Below, piece by piece: positions 23,558-34,050 of a DNA stretch of 64,000 nucleotides. How positions within the stretch are numbered: position 1 is the stretch's first letter; each line of letters starts with the position of its first letter. This DNA is from Ilyonectria destructans (Eukaryota > Ascomycota > Sordariomycetes > Hypocreales > Nectriaceae). The DNA lies in assembly GCA_020740775.1 (NCBI GenBank), contig JAHEWK010000002.1, forward strand, positions 5,917,942 to 5,981,941, written 5' to 3'. Both the position numbers and the translations under genes were made by a program. Below the pieces are notes generated by a model. The model saw only the letters and a program-made list of their open reading frames with translations. It made no database searches and was not told where the DNA came from.

Positions 23558-24100
23558 AAAGCAGGATTTCGAGGGTGATGATATATGCTCCCTTCCGCCT
23601 CATAAAGGTAAGGCGGGAGTGAAAGAGGGAGAGGGAACAACAGGACGTCGGAAACGCCCCCCCCCTCCCCGACTGTGACAATGCCACGATGAGTGCATCG
23701 CGTCTTCGGCTTAGCGAAAGAAACAATGCCTGCCAGATGTTTGAGGATGACGAACTGCCTGTCAATTGCGTGGTCGTGAATCAAGGAAGCATTTATTTTC
23801 GAAGCCTTCCGTGTACAACTGTCCAAGTAGTTCACGGTTGTTCATTCTGTCCTGGAATCACGATCTAGCATGTGTTGAACCTGGGGGTACTGATGGTGAC
23901 GTGGAAGTAGAAGAAGGGATCATCACTCAGTAATGTCACTTTAGGCCCTACACTACTCAGTGGAAAGTAATACTCGATGCAGTTCAACTGAATACCAACA
24001 CCAGTTCTCAATTCACTTGTAAATATGCGAGAATGAGATGATCAGAAAGAGGCGAGTCGGCTCATCTAAGAAGGATGCTATTCAATGTATTTTTCAAGTG
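23558..24100. other. Convergent intergenic region
   Basis: Holds the 3' ends of the MFS gene (+) and the flavoenzyme gene (-). No gene is supported; a purine-rich run and a C-run occur at 23600-23670. Confidence 0.5.
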
Positions 24101-25279
24101 CTAGAATTTACTTGGAACTAGCGACCGACTTGACGGAACACCAAACTTGGAGAGATCTTCCGTCGTTCTTCCCTCAATAGCTAGTTCAGCCATGACACGG
24201 CCAATGACTGGCGCAAATTTAAAACCATGACCGGCTCCCAAGGCAATAAGGATTTCGGGATACTTTTCTAGCGCACCAAGTATAAATTGTCGGTTTGGAG
24301 TAATCGCATACTGGCAGGTTACAGTGCGGAGAGTTTCAAGCTTTTGATCTTCTGAGATGAAATCATTCATGAAAGCGGTCAACTCATCCAAGAGGCCCGG
24401 AGAATGGACGTAGGATCGCTCTTCAGGGGTCATGTGGTTGCCTGACAGGTCGCGAGCAGCCTTGATAGTGGGTTCGCCAAAGGTGGGAAATCCGTAGAAG
24501 GTCTTTCCGTCAACGATCCGGATCCAGACCGGGAACTGGCCAGGGCCGAAGGACGATGGATTTTCCGGCTTGAAATATGTCACCTGTTCTTGCATGACCT
24601 TGAGCGGGATCTGCGCACCGAGGGGGGCGAGCAGTTTGTTGATCCAGGCGTCTGCAGCGAGAATGACCTTGCTTGCCTGGAAATTGCCGTTTTTGGTCTC
24701 GACGATGACTCCTTTGTTGTCTGGGCCTTGTACAACAGGTACCACTCCGGTAACGGGTGTGTTTTCTCTGAGAACGGCTCCGTAGGCGCGAGCCACGAAT
24801 TGCATCGCCGTCACAGATTTGGCTGCGTGCGCCATGCCAGTGTCAGCGGTGTAGACGGCATCCACGTCGTCTCCGAGGTCGATCTGGGGCCATCGCTTCT
24901 TCACCTCGTTGGCGCTGAGAAGCTCGTAGGGCACGTCGTTGGCGTCCAGGCTCGCTGTGTAATCCGTGACCTTTACGCCGGAAGACCCGGAACGGTCGTT
25001 TGCAAGTATGACAATGCCGCCGGTCACGGTCAAGAGCTTGACACCCGCAGATTTCTCCAGCTCGGCCCAGTCTTTGTACGCGGCCTTGGCGAGCGAGACG
25101 TATTCTGGAGCATCATAAGCTGTCCGTACAATGCGAGACGTGTCGTGAGATGCGCCTCGGACGTGTCCAAACTCAAACTGTTCGAATGCCACAACCTTTG
25201 CCCCTTTTCGGGCAGCCTGCCATGCGGCTGCGCTTCCAAATGCACCAAGGCCCACTACGGCCACATCGAACTTTTCCAT
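24101..25279 (-). CDS. Sarcosine-oxidase-like FAD amine oxidase
   Basis: Intronless, 392 aa, D-amino-acid-oxidase (DAO) superfamily. The N-terminal GLGAFGSAAA is the FAD-binding GxGxxG motif, followed by a Glu at the end of strand 2 (FEQFEFG) and SHDTSRIVR. Near the C-terminus are TCQYAITPNRQFILG, with Cys322 where monomeric sarcosine oxidases attach FAD covalently, and the substrate-site motif GAGHGFKFAP. These enzymes oxidise N-methyl amino acids such as sarcosine or pipecolate to an imine and H2O2, often in peroxisomes. The last residues, Pro-Ser-Lys-Phe, are not a clear PTS1. Start chosen at the first ATG, directly before the Rossmann strand. Together with the Rieske gene it suggests stepwise N-demethylation (inference). 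Precise substrate undetermined. Confidence 0.85.
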   Translation of the reverse strand: MEKFDVAVVGLGAFGSAAAWQAARKGAKVVAFEQFEFGHVRGASHDTSRIVRTAYDAPEYVSLAKAAYKDWAELEKSAGVKLLTVTGGIVILANDRSGSSGVKVTDYTASLDANDVPYELLSANEVKKRWPQIDLGDDVDAVYTADTGMAHAAKSVTAMQFVARAYGAVLRENTPVTGVVPVVQGPDNKGVIVETKNGNFQASKVILAADAWINKLLAPLGAQIPLKVMQEQVTYFKPENPSSFGPGQFPVWIRIVDGKTFYGFPTFGEPTIKAARDLSGNHMTPEERSYVHSPGLLDELTAFMNDFISEDQKLETLRTVTCQYAITPNRQFILGALEKYPEILIALGAGHGFKFAPVIGRVMAELAIEGRTTEDLSKFGVPSSRSLVPSKF

Positions 25280-25754
25280 TGCGCTGTCGGTTTGTTTTGC
25301 TGTTGTTGTATGCCTCTTGTTGTATGCTCTGTGGTCGTATGTCTACCACCAAAAAGACGATGACGACGAAAAAGAAGCGAGGAATGATTTTAAGTGCCTG
25401 TCGATATACCGGAACTCCCAGCTCTGAATACTAAATCTCGGCCTGTCACGCGGAGGACGTGATGATCCTCACCCAACTGTAGAGGCTAGCCTCGAAGCGC
25501 TGAGTGAGCCGCGGAGCCGACCGACGGTCGGGGAGCACACTCCCCGGCCGACCGCCGTACACCCGTTGACTCCACCTTTGGCGTGACAGCAGCTGGATTC
25601 AATACACACACACATGTCCAAGGTCATCAAGTGGCCTTATCAGCGATCCACCAGATCCAGCGCACCCTTCCGCATCGCTCCCAAGGGGCGATCCAGGTCT
25701 GGTACTTGACTAAATTGGGGAGATAAAATGATGAAGAAGGAAGAAGCGTCATCA
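25280..25754. promoter_or_regulatory. Promoter of flavoenzyme gene plus GC hairpin
   Basis: The first 150 bp upstream of 25279 are rich in GTTGTTGTA and TTGTTGTATG repeats, a pyrimidine-type fungal promoter. A GC-rich near-perfect inverted repeat lies at 25525-25550: CGGTCGGGGAG, then CTCCCCGGCCG. It could be a hairpin or a dyad binding site. CA dinucleotides occur near 25605. Confidence 0.4.
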
Positions 25755-26399
25755 TTAATATACACTCGAGATGATCCCAGTATTGGCTTCACCATTAGTC
25801 TCATAAGGTAGTGAGGATAACACTGGCTCCTGGCAGCCTGTCTCATGCTCGGAGCCATCCACTCCCTCAAACTGAATGTCCTTGCCAATCTTACGAGTAA
25901 TGTTAATCGCTAGCTGGCCAGCCCTAGTACCAATCATGGCAAAGAAAGGCTCGACAGCGACATTCAGTAGACTCATGTCACGCACCCCGTCGACGCCGTT
26001 TGGAGCCATCAAAATATACCTAACCACCCAGGGCAGCTCGGTCTCGTTCTCCATATACAGCTCCCTCAGCACAGGGTCGCATGCATCTTTGACCGTTCCG
26101 AGGAGCTTCCAGCACCAGCGATGCATCAGCAGGTACGAGAATGCCATCTCGAGAGACTCCGAGGTAAGTGCTAAAACGAGTGCTTTGGCGAGCTCCTCGG
26201 GGACGAGACCACTAACGGCCCCGTCTTTTCTAGCGGCCCTGGCCTTGGCCTTTTGCTGGCGGAGTCGATGTCTGGCTCTCAGCTCTTGCGGATCGTCAAT
26301 CTGCGTCATGACCAAGTCTCTGCTGTCGTCCGAGCCCTCCTCCCACAGATAGGCGCTGAGTGCGACAATGTCGTCGAGCAGCTCGGGCGTCCAGTTCAT
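25755..26399 (-). CDS. Hypothetical protein, 214 aa
   Basis: Intronless frame with a good coding feel: acidic N-terminus (MNWTPELLDDIVALSAYLWEE), a basic Arg/Lys/Ala-rich segment around residues 40-58 that may be a nuclear targeting or nucleic-acid contact region, and a mainly helical remainder. I recognise no family. The start is at the edge of an AT-rich block, which begins within about 50 bp upstream, so its promoter is largely RIP-type DNA. It could be silenced or a relic without obvious breaks. Confidence 0.5.
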   Translation of the reverse strand: MNWTPELLDDIVALSAYLWEEGSDDSRDLVMTQIDDPQELRARHRLRQQKAKARAARKDGAVSGLVPEELAKALVLALTSESLEMAFSYLLMHRWCWKLLGTVKDACDPVLRELYMENETELPWVVRYILMAPNGVDGVRDMSLLNVAVEPFFAMIGTRAGQLAINITRKIGKDIQFEGVDGSEHETGCQEPVLSSLPYETNGEANTGIISSVY

Positions 26400-27114
26400 G
26401 TTAGCTTACGGGTAAATCTGGACCTTGAATATGGACGACGCAGCTTATATATTAATTATATGGAAGAGTAATGTTAAAATTAGAATAATAAGAAAAGATG
26501 TATATTAATATATAAAATTAATAATAAAAGTATATAAAATAATAGTAAGTTTAATTTAAAAGCTTATATTTTGTAAAGTAAAGAAAGTTATTACTATTAA
26601 AAAAAGTTAACTAACTTAATATTGTATTTTAAGTTTATAAATAAAGCTTTAGTGTTTTTTTTTTACTGTTGAGCTTCTAGTCCCCCCTCTGGGTATATGT
26701 GTACTAGGGCACCCTAACCTCTTAATAAATAAAGCTTAGAAATTAATGCCTTTTTTAACTGTTTCTTTTATTTAGTTAAATTAGTAAAAGTTTACTAAGC
26801 TTTTTAATTTCTTATCAAATATCTTAAAGCTTTAATATTTTATTCCTGTAATAAAATAATAATTAAGTAAATTAGAATATTATAGTAAGCAATATAAATT
26901 ATAGTCTCATAATATACTAAAGTGAGTCTTGATATAATTCAGTCTGTTAATAGCTGGTGAGGCTATTCTATAATACTAAAGGAGTATTATATATGTTGTG
27001 AGAGCGACGGGCTCGAGGAGTGCGGCGTTTTAGCAGCACTTCGCTTTAGGAGCGGAGCGCTGTGTTGCTCCTAAAAGCGTTATTCCTATGCTGATTGGCT
27101 TGTTAAGTCTTTAG
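26400..27114. repeat. AT-rich RIP-type block with hairpin
   Basis: Nearly pure A/T from about 26440 to 26990, no open frames. It contains the left arm of an inverted repeat (26649-26723). At 27042-27079 the GC-rich end carries a hairpin, CGCTTTAGGAGC paired with GCTCCTAAAAGCG, resembling a miniature-element or transposon terminus. Confidence 0.65.
26649..26723 (+). repeat. Inverted repeat, left arm
   Basis: About 75 bp including GAGCTTCTAGTCCCCCCTCT. It matches the reverse complement of 30585-30657 with few differences, mostly transitions and a one-base gap. The arms enclose a 3.9-kb island with a HET gene and an AAA ATPase relic. Confidence 0.85.
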
Positions 27115-27345
27115 TAATGAATCCTCGGGTGCCGGACTAAGGCCCGGATAGTTACAATCCTCTGATACATCAATATCCTGTTCTTAGTTATAGGGGTATG
27201 AGATTGACCTAAAAACGCCTCACTGGAGACAGGGGGCCGGATACATCTTCTATCATACATGAACAATACAATCATCTTTGAGCTCCACACCACATTGATC
27301 CCTATCACCCTGATCGAATTGACCGTATTGGATCTAACACAAACT
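27115..27345 (+). repeat. Dispersed repeat, copy 1
   Basis: About 230 bp just upstream of the first HET gene, sharing CTCTGATACATCAATAT, ATTGACC and TTGATCCCTAT blocks with copy 2 (33856-34050, same orientation) and copy 3 (35393-35522, inverted). Its reverse strand has a short frame (..RILMYQR..IRAL) also found in copy 2. Confidence 0.75.
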
Positions 27346-27407
27346 AAACACCACTTAAGTCCGTCACTTAAGAGAGGTGGACGCTTTGAGACAGTCGAGA
27401 TGGAACT

Positions 27408-29520
27408 AAGAGGCGAGGACTCTCTGCACCGGATGCAGGAACATCTTTGCCGTCAATGAAGCGATTTACACCCTTCATACAGGAGGGACTATTGACATTG
27501 AACGCTCTCATGGGGATCTTGAGAAATCGTGGCGTGCAGGGTGCCGATTTTGCCATGTCCTATTGGAGACTACCACTCTCACGACACCCAGGGCTGAAAA
27601 AGTGCGATCGAACCTTTCGGTGAAAAGCCCAACAGATGATGAATGGCCGTATTTGTTCCAGTTCAGCAACGAAAAGGAGAAGGAGCGCTCAATCCAGATC
27701 ACTGCGAAGAAGATGGGGAAACCGGATGAGGAACTAACCGGGATCGGCTATCTCTACCCTTCAGCTGACAAAGGTATGTTAAAAATAAGACAAACTGTCC
27801 CAGCCGGGGTTGATACATGACTGATCCTTGGGTAGATGACCCTGCGGCAAGGATCGTGGGCCCGAGAACTTCCATTACACGCGTGAACTGCCCGGAACTA
27901 TTTGCTCGGGTCAAAACATGGCTCGATGAGTGTCATTCAAGCCACGGCGAATGCGATAAAGGCCAGCTCGGCCCAGAAAAAGCCGCGGCTCTCCCAACAT
28001 TCCTCCTGAACATTGGGTTGGATGAGGACCAGGTTTACCTGGAGCGAGTGAGGTCTTCATCGGATATCGATTATGCCGCATTGTCATATTGCTGGGGAAA
28101 GATGCAAAGTCAGGCAACGACAGTGGCCAATCTGGAGAGCCACATGGCGGGTATCCCAAGCCGAAATCTCCCCCGGACAATTTGCGACGCAGTGACTGTT
28201 GCTAGGACATTGGGAATATCGTTTCTCTGGGTGGACTCACTCTGTATTATTCAAGATTCTCATGCTGCCCGGCAGGAGGAGCTTCGTCGCATGGGACCGA
28301 TCTATCACAACGCTCATCTAGTCATATCGGCGGCATCGGCTCGTACCTGTGAAGACGGTTTCCTTCAAGATCGTCCCAGGCCATCCGAGTACATACGAAT
28401 GCCCTTTGGGGACGATGGATGCGTATATTTCGTTCCCCGGCTATCAAAGTACTCGAGTGAAGGGCTCGGCCATGATCCAATTGATGAACGGGCGTGGACC
28501 TTCCAGGAGTCATACTTGGCTCGTAGGCTACTCGTCTTCGGTTCCCATGAAGTGTCGTGGGCTTGTATGACCGATGGTGGGGACGACCACGGAAGGAATT
28601 CGGGGTTTTGGGCCGTCATACACCGCGGAGATTCGTGTCGGAGTTTGCAAAAGATTTCCATTCCAGAGCCAAGGGATTGGGGGTTCGTTATCGTCCCTTT
28701 CTGCAGGAGGGCCATGTCGTATGAGGCGGATAAGCTACCTGCCTTGTCCAGTGTGGCCGAACTTTTTTCGCACCATTTAAAGTGCGACTATCTGGCCGGC
28801 ATATTTATTGATTCGGCGCCACAGTTGCTCACCTGGTATACCTTGACGACAGAACGCGGTGAGGCTAAGCGCCGAGATAAATGGCGCGCACCATCGTGGT
28901 CGTTTCTCTCCGTCGACGGACCGATAGGGTTAGCCGATCTGAACGGCAGCACAAAAAATGGACCGCCCTTCACTTCGGAGTTTTGGAATTGCGGATGGGG
29001 AATAATCGACTACCAAATAACGCCCTTGTCCTTGGATGTACCATTCGGCCAGATCACGGATGCCCAAATGCGTGTTGGGGGCCGCATGATTCCCGTTGCA
29101 GTTGGAGCAGCCATAGACGATATCACCAGGCCGGTGTATCAGCTCGAGGTTCGTGGTGATCTGTCTGAAAACCAGTGGCGGCCAAGGTACGAACCCGGAG
29201 GCTTGAGAATTATCTTGGATAGCATGGCCTCTCAGAGCGAGCCCAGTCAACAACCGTTCATAGCGACGTGCTATGGATTCCTACCGCTCACCGTCGAAAT
29301 GTGGTGGTTCCTGATGTGGCATGGCGAAGAATCAACCAATGGAAAACAGCCATGGGAATCGGGGTTTGCGTACCGTGACGTGGTGTGGGGGCTTGCTCTG
29401 GCGAGACTTGAAGAGGGACGATATCATCGAGTTGGATATATTTTATGCGAGAGTGAGCGGGACGATGAACTGGTGCCAAAGTTGAACAATATGCCGTGTG
29501 AGAACTTTACTTTCGTTTGA
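27408..29520 (+). CDS. HET-domain protein 1 (5' end unresolved)
   Basis: A 62-nt intron (27774-27835; GTATGT donor, GGTAG acceptor, phase 1) joins an upstream exon to the long exon ending at 29520. The upstream exon has zinc-binding-like LCTGCRNIF and, later, CRFC. The long exon has the HET domain: YAALSYCWG, LPRTICDAVTVA, FLWVDSLCIIQDS, then ERAWTFQE. HET proteins control heterokaryon incompatibility or other cell-death-type responses. The coding frame is open from 27410 but the preceding codon is TAA and no ATG is in frame. The only nearby ATG (27400) is one frame off. Either a small upstream exon exists or a one-base indel near 27420 broke the start. About 690 aa can be read. It lies between inverted repeats and next to copy 1 of a dispersed repeat. 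Confidence 0.75.
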
Positions 29521-29546
29521 TGATGTTATAGGCAGAAACTAAAGGG

Positions 29547-30371
29547 ATGAAAAAAGCTTGTCATAGTTGTCTGTACAAAAGCGAGGCCGCCGTCAACAGC
29601 GGGTTTGATGATCTCGTCATTCCCGAGACGTTCCGCGACCTGCTCAATTCCGTCATCGAGAGCCACAGGTCCGCATCGACGCTGGGTGGAATGCCAGCCC
29701 AACCTAAGATATCCTCGCAGATGGACATAGTTCGGGGCAAGGGACGGGGGCTGATCATACTACCTCACGACCCACCAGGGGTTGGTAAAACGAACACTGC
29801 GGAAACCATCGCGGCGTACAGCAGGCGGCCTCTATATCCGTTGACATGCGGAGACATTGGCTTGACACCGGAACAGGTTGAGTCTACCTAAACTATCACT
29901 TCGGTCTCGCCAGCCAGTGGGGGTGCATCATGCTGAATGACGAGGCCGACGTGTTCCTAATGAAACGAGATTGGCGGGACATTAATCGGAACGCATTGGT
30001 TTCAGGTTTGTGTGAATCTTCAGCTGCGCACATCTCCATCTTTCACAGAGCTAACACGATGAAACCCAGTGTTTTTGCGCGTCCTTGAGTACTACTCTGG
30101 CATTTTGCCCCTCGCGACAAACAGAACCGGTGTCATTGATGAAGCCTTCGAGTCTCGGATGCATCTGTACCTCAGATACCCCTCCATCGACCTTGACTCT
30201 ACCAAGAAGATCTGGGACAGGTTGCTCGACCGCATCATGCGCGACAACAAGGAAAGCGATGTCAAGATCGAGTTCGAGAGGAGCTCACTCATAGCCTATG
30301 CGGTAGAGCACCACAACGAGCACGAAAAACTAGGCAGAGGTTTATTGCCACATCCTCAGGTCCATAGTTGA
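29547..30371 (+). pseudogene. AAA ATPase relic (frameshifted, 5'-truncated)
   Basis: The sequence is the C-terminal AAA module of a common fungal AAA ATPase family. It has an altered P-loop region (HDPPGVGKT, where family members usually have HGPPGVGKT), a Walker B with Asp-Glu-Ala-Asp-Val-Phe, then a sensor-1-type Thr-Asn-Arg and lid helices. A missing base before 29889 turns the expected Thr-Leu-Asn-Tyr into an in-frame TAA (29889-29891); the following sequence continues in another frame. An intron (30006-30069; CTAAC branch) is still spliceable. The large N-terminal part is absent and the C-terminal lid is cut at about 30371. It starts 26 bp after the HET gene stop. Not expected to be functional. 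Confidence 0.8.
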
Positions 30372-31777
30372 AGCCATCGCTGCCACAAGTAGGGATGTGG
30401 GTTGCGAAGTCTGGAACAATTCTACTCTCAACCCGACTGGGAGATAAATGTACCCCTGATAAGAGAGCGGAATATCGATGTCTCAAAACTGAGCAGAGCC
30501 ACCAGATAAGGCGAATGTTCAGTCTGACTTTATACGCGGAATTTTAAAAACCCACAACCTCACCCGGCATTGACTATAGATATCAAGAGGTAGGGTGCCC
30601 TAGTATATACATACCCAGAGGGGGGACTAGAAGCTTAACAGTAAAAGAAAATACTAATAATTATATTAATAATACAGACTATATACCCAGTCTTTTTAAA
30701 GATTAATAATATACTCAGACAGACTAAGGTTTCTAGTCTAACTGGTTACCTTTCCTAATATCTTTATAAGCTGCAGGTAATAGCTATACCTTAAAAAAAA
30801 AGCTAGATCTGCTGAGAAAGCTAGATCTTGGAGAAGGCAAAATCCCAATAGATATAAATACTCTGCAGGCTCTATTACCTCTTCTGTTTTAGTTATCCTT
30901 TTATTCTTATATCTTAACTAATAACCTAACTAATAACCTAATAAACTACCTAACTAAGAATATCTACTTACTCTTTCTGCCTTATAATTTAGATTAATAA
31001 GCTGTATTTAAATTATTAATATCTATATAGCTTCTAATTTAATTTAAAAAAAAACTAATCTAGCTTTTATTAAAAAGCTATAAGCTATAACTTAAAAATC
31101 TAAATTAAAAGATATTAAACTATTTTAAACTAATAACCTAAGTAATTTATATCTAGTATAATTACTTATTTTTAGATACTATATAGTTTAAAAGCTAATT
31201 AATATAAATCTAATCTTATAATATTAAATTAATAAAAAATTATATTATCTTAAGATTCTTCTTAAAAATTATAAAATAAAAAGAATCCCTCTAATAAAGA
31301 AGGAACTTATTTAGAAATTATATAATAAGTATATAGTATAGATAATATACCTAATAAGTAATATAGTATTAATTAACTTGCAGCTAAAGAGTTAATAACC
31401 CCAAGAGCCCAAGGAAATCCAGTCGCCTCTAATAGCAGCTGTAAAGGAACGATAGATATTGCAGAGGAGGTTTAGAAGAGGCTAAAGACTGTACTTAGGT
31501 TTAAGATCAATAGACTAAGTCCCTCGTCAACACTTATGCAAGCATGTAACTGTACAGAATTTGAAACAGTAGTCAGAACAGTGATTTCAACAATGTTGAC
31601 TATAGATATAAATTTCCTTCTTTTCCTGTTCCTCACCCCCACTCTCACTATCGCTATCGCTATCGGCCTCTCTCATTTCCTGTCTCCTCTGCCCTTAATA
31701 ACCAGCTTATATTATTTCCTATTCTCACTTCCTACAGGTATCTTACGTCTTAACCCTAACTGTAGGTATTTCAAGTG
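30372..31777. repeat. AT-rich RIP-type block
   Basis: Holds the right inverted-repeat arm and then strongly AT-rich DNA (about 30640-31520). Stacked repeats of CCTAACTAATAACCTAA type lie at 30915-30960. No gene is supported; a 132-codon frame at 31536-31934 is hydrophobic low-complexity and overlaps the HET gene 3' end. Confidence 0.6.
30585..30657 (-). repeat. Inverted repeat, right arm
   Basis: Reverse-complement partner of 26649-26723 (AAGAGGTAGGGTGCCCTAG, then AGAGGGGGGACTAGAAGCTT). It passes directly into another AT-rich block on its outer side, as the left arm does. Confidence 0.85.
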
Positions 31778-33763
31778 TTACAAAAGGAAAATTTCCTCCT
31801 TAGGTACGGAAAGCCACTTGTTTGAAGACTTAATCTCCGCGAGCCCACATCGCTGGTACATATTGTCCTTATGGCGTGTAACGACAAGAGCTTGGATTCT
31901 GCCATCGTACGACTTACTCATGACAAGCAAATAACGGACCAAACCTTCCCGGCAGCCCTTGCCGTCCACTGACGCCGTTTTGGTTTGCGAGTCATCCTCA
32001 ACCCCGACGTTGCCCTGCTCTTCTTCTTCCACCATATCCGGCCAGTCTCGTTTCACACAGTTAAACCGACGTACTTCGGCCTCGTTGAGAATTGAGCATG
32101 TCAGATGGAGCCGATCATGGGGCGGGGCGTTATCAAACTTGACCAAAGCCTCGCCCCCATCGCTCCCAAGGAATTCCAGTTGATCCATGTCAACCTCGCC
32201 TGTGACAGACATCCAGCTCCAGGTTGGGAGTTTTGGAATGCGTACCGACTTCCGACCTCTCCCGACGGTCCACAAAAGGCATCCTACCGGGAATGATTTC
32301 CAGACCCCAAAATAACACTGATCCACAAAGGTCTTGCTGAGAAAATCAATAACGCCTTGAACAGCAAGTGGCCTATCCTCTGCAAAGCTGAGATGGCGGA
32401 GTGTATACGCTTCCACCACTGTACGCCAAACATTTCGAGGATCATGGTCTCGGTCATACCCAGAGTTCACACTATCATACACAACACGTCTCGGCTGAAT
32501 CCGGGTAGGGGGATACTTGACAAATGACCTTGAGATGGGCGACGCATCCCTGCTTCTGCACCGCAGGAAGGGTTCAAGATCCCCGAATACCAGCAAGCGC
32601 GGAGGTATCAGCGCTTCCTGAAACGTCCATCCTCTCTTGTTGATGGGGAAATGGCCCGTCTGTTGTGAATGCGGAGGCACTAATGTTAATGTTCCATGAC
32701 GGCGGTTGTTTGGTATTGGCACCTGTATCTCACATGAAGGGTATCTTTCGCTGAACGTTGAGGTGGGCTTGAGAAACCCATCATTGACTGAGCTACTTGT
32801 CGCTGCCGCAATGCACAAGGCCGAGTCTTCATAAATCGAACACATCCGGCCGATCTCGTGCTGCTTGTCGGCATCGTCATCCTGGATGATGCACAAGGCA
32901 TCTACCCAGAGAAATCCGAACCCCATGTACTGCGTTGTAAGAATGGCATCTTGAAGCGTCTGAGGCAGAGCAAGGCCATCTAAGCCGCCAGCTTGGAAGG
33001 TTTGAAGATTATTCGTCGTCAATCTGACCTGCTGTGGGCCTCCCCAGCAGTAGCTTAGGGCAACGTATTGTCCAACTTGGCCCTGTTTCGGCGTGACATG
33101 GAGATGTATCTTAGGAAAAGGCCGCTCTTGTCCAATGTGAATGACTCTGGTTGGGAGGGGCTTTGGGCGCAATGGTAGGCAATGGTCATGTTGCTCACAG
33201 TTCGCAAGCATAGCTTTGAAACCAGCCGCTGACTCTTGGGTAATCGTTGTCCCAGCGGCCGGCCGAAGCACAGTACATGTGGCTAAGGGATCGTCTATTT
33301 GGTTTTGTCAGTAAGTGGAGACGATATTGGGCTTGTGGATTAAGAATATACCTGCCGACACCACTACTCGCAAGTGATTAAAAGGCTCCCACTGCATCCG
33401 TCGCTTTGAGGACTCAACTCGCAGCGCTAGACCTTCCCATTCCTTGGAAGACTTCCCAACAGCTCTGAAGAATACCAGAGACCGTGCAGCTTGGACGGCA
33501 TTCCGACCGGCAAAGTTATATGTAGATGTCGAAATAACCAAGTCGCGAAGCGCTCGAACATTATGCGACTGGCTAGAATCGCCAATAATGTTCTCGCTCC
33601 AGACGTAGCAACAGAGTCGGCAATTCTGACGGTTCTCGAATGTGTCCAGGGTCGAGTGAAAGAAGCCTGCAGATGAAAAGAGTTGTTTGAACCCTTGCTC
33701 AGAGAACATGAGACGACATTGCTGGCATAGAGCTTGCTCAGCGGAAGCCGACGTAGAGTCCAT
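31778..33763 (-). CDS. HET-domain protein 2
   Basis: Exon 1 is 33352-33763, the intron 33295-33351 (57 nt, phase 1), and exon 2 31778-33294, giving 642 aa. The start at 33763 (Met-Asp-Ser-Thr) is preferred to an in-frame Met at 33865, which lies inside a dispersed repeat. The N-terminus has two Cys pairs (LCQQC, CRLCC) as in HET1. The HET domain reads YVALSYCWGG, LPQTLQDAI, FLWVDALCIIQDD, RMCSIYEDS, RGWTFQEALIPPR. The intron sits just before Asp-Asp-Pro, the same place and phase as in HET1, so the two share ancestry although identity is low. Function: likely vegetative-incompatibility or immunity-type recognition. No breaks seen. Its 3' end abuts an AT-rich block. Confidence 0.85.
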
Positions 33764-33855
33764 TCTTGACACTACTTTTTTGGATGACGTGTGAATGAAA
33801 AAAGGTGCATGCTCTGAAGCCCAGCCTGGTGAGGCAAGTGTAGATTGACCTTCAG

Positions 33856-34050
33856 GTGGCGGCATAAGGCCCGGATAAAAACAACCCTCTGATACATCAA
33901 TATCCTGCAGAGATTGACCCCAAAACCCCTCACAAGGAAAAGAGGGACAGGGGGCAACACATCAATATCATGATCTTTGGGCTCCGCTGTATTGATCCCT
34001 ATTATCCCTGAGAGAATTGACCGTATCGGATCTAACATTAAGTAAATATT
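33856..34050 (+). repeat. Dispersed repeat, copy 2
   Basis: Starts at GGTGGCGGCATAAGGCCCGG and matches 27130-27345 with indels. It lies just upstream of HET gene 2, in the opposite orientation relative to the gene from copy 1 at HET gene 1. Confidence 0.75.

Noticed and set aside
30915..30960. Possible interstitial telomere (CCTAACTAATAACCTAA)
   Set aside because: The unit does not match CCCTAA consistently; it is an AT-rich simple repeat.
31536..31934. 132-codon hydrophobic plus-strand frame
   Set aside because: Leu/Thr/Ile-rich low-complexity at the edge of AT-rich DNA, overlapping the 3' end of HET gene 2; no conserved features.
33764..33865. Upstream in-frame start for HET gene 2 at 33865
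   Set aside because: The extra 34 residues run into the dispersed repeat copy 2, and the Met at 33763 gives the N-terminus expected for the family.
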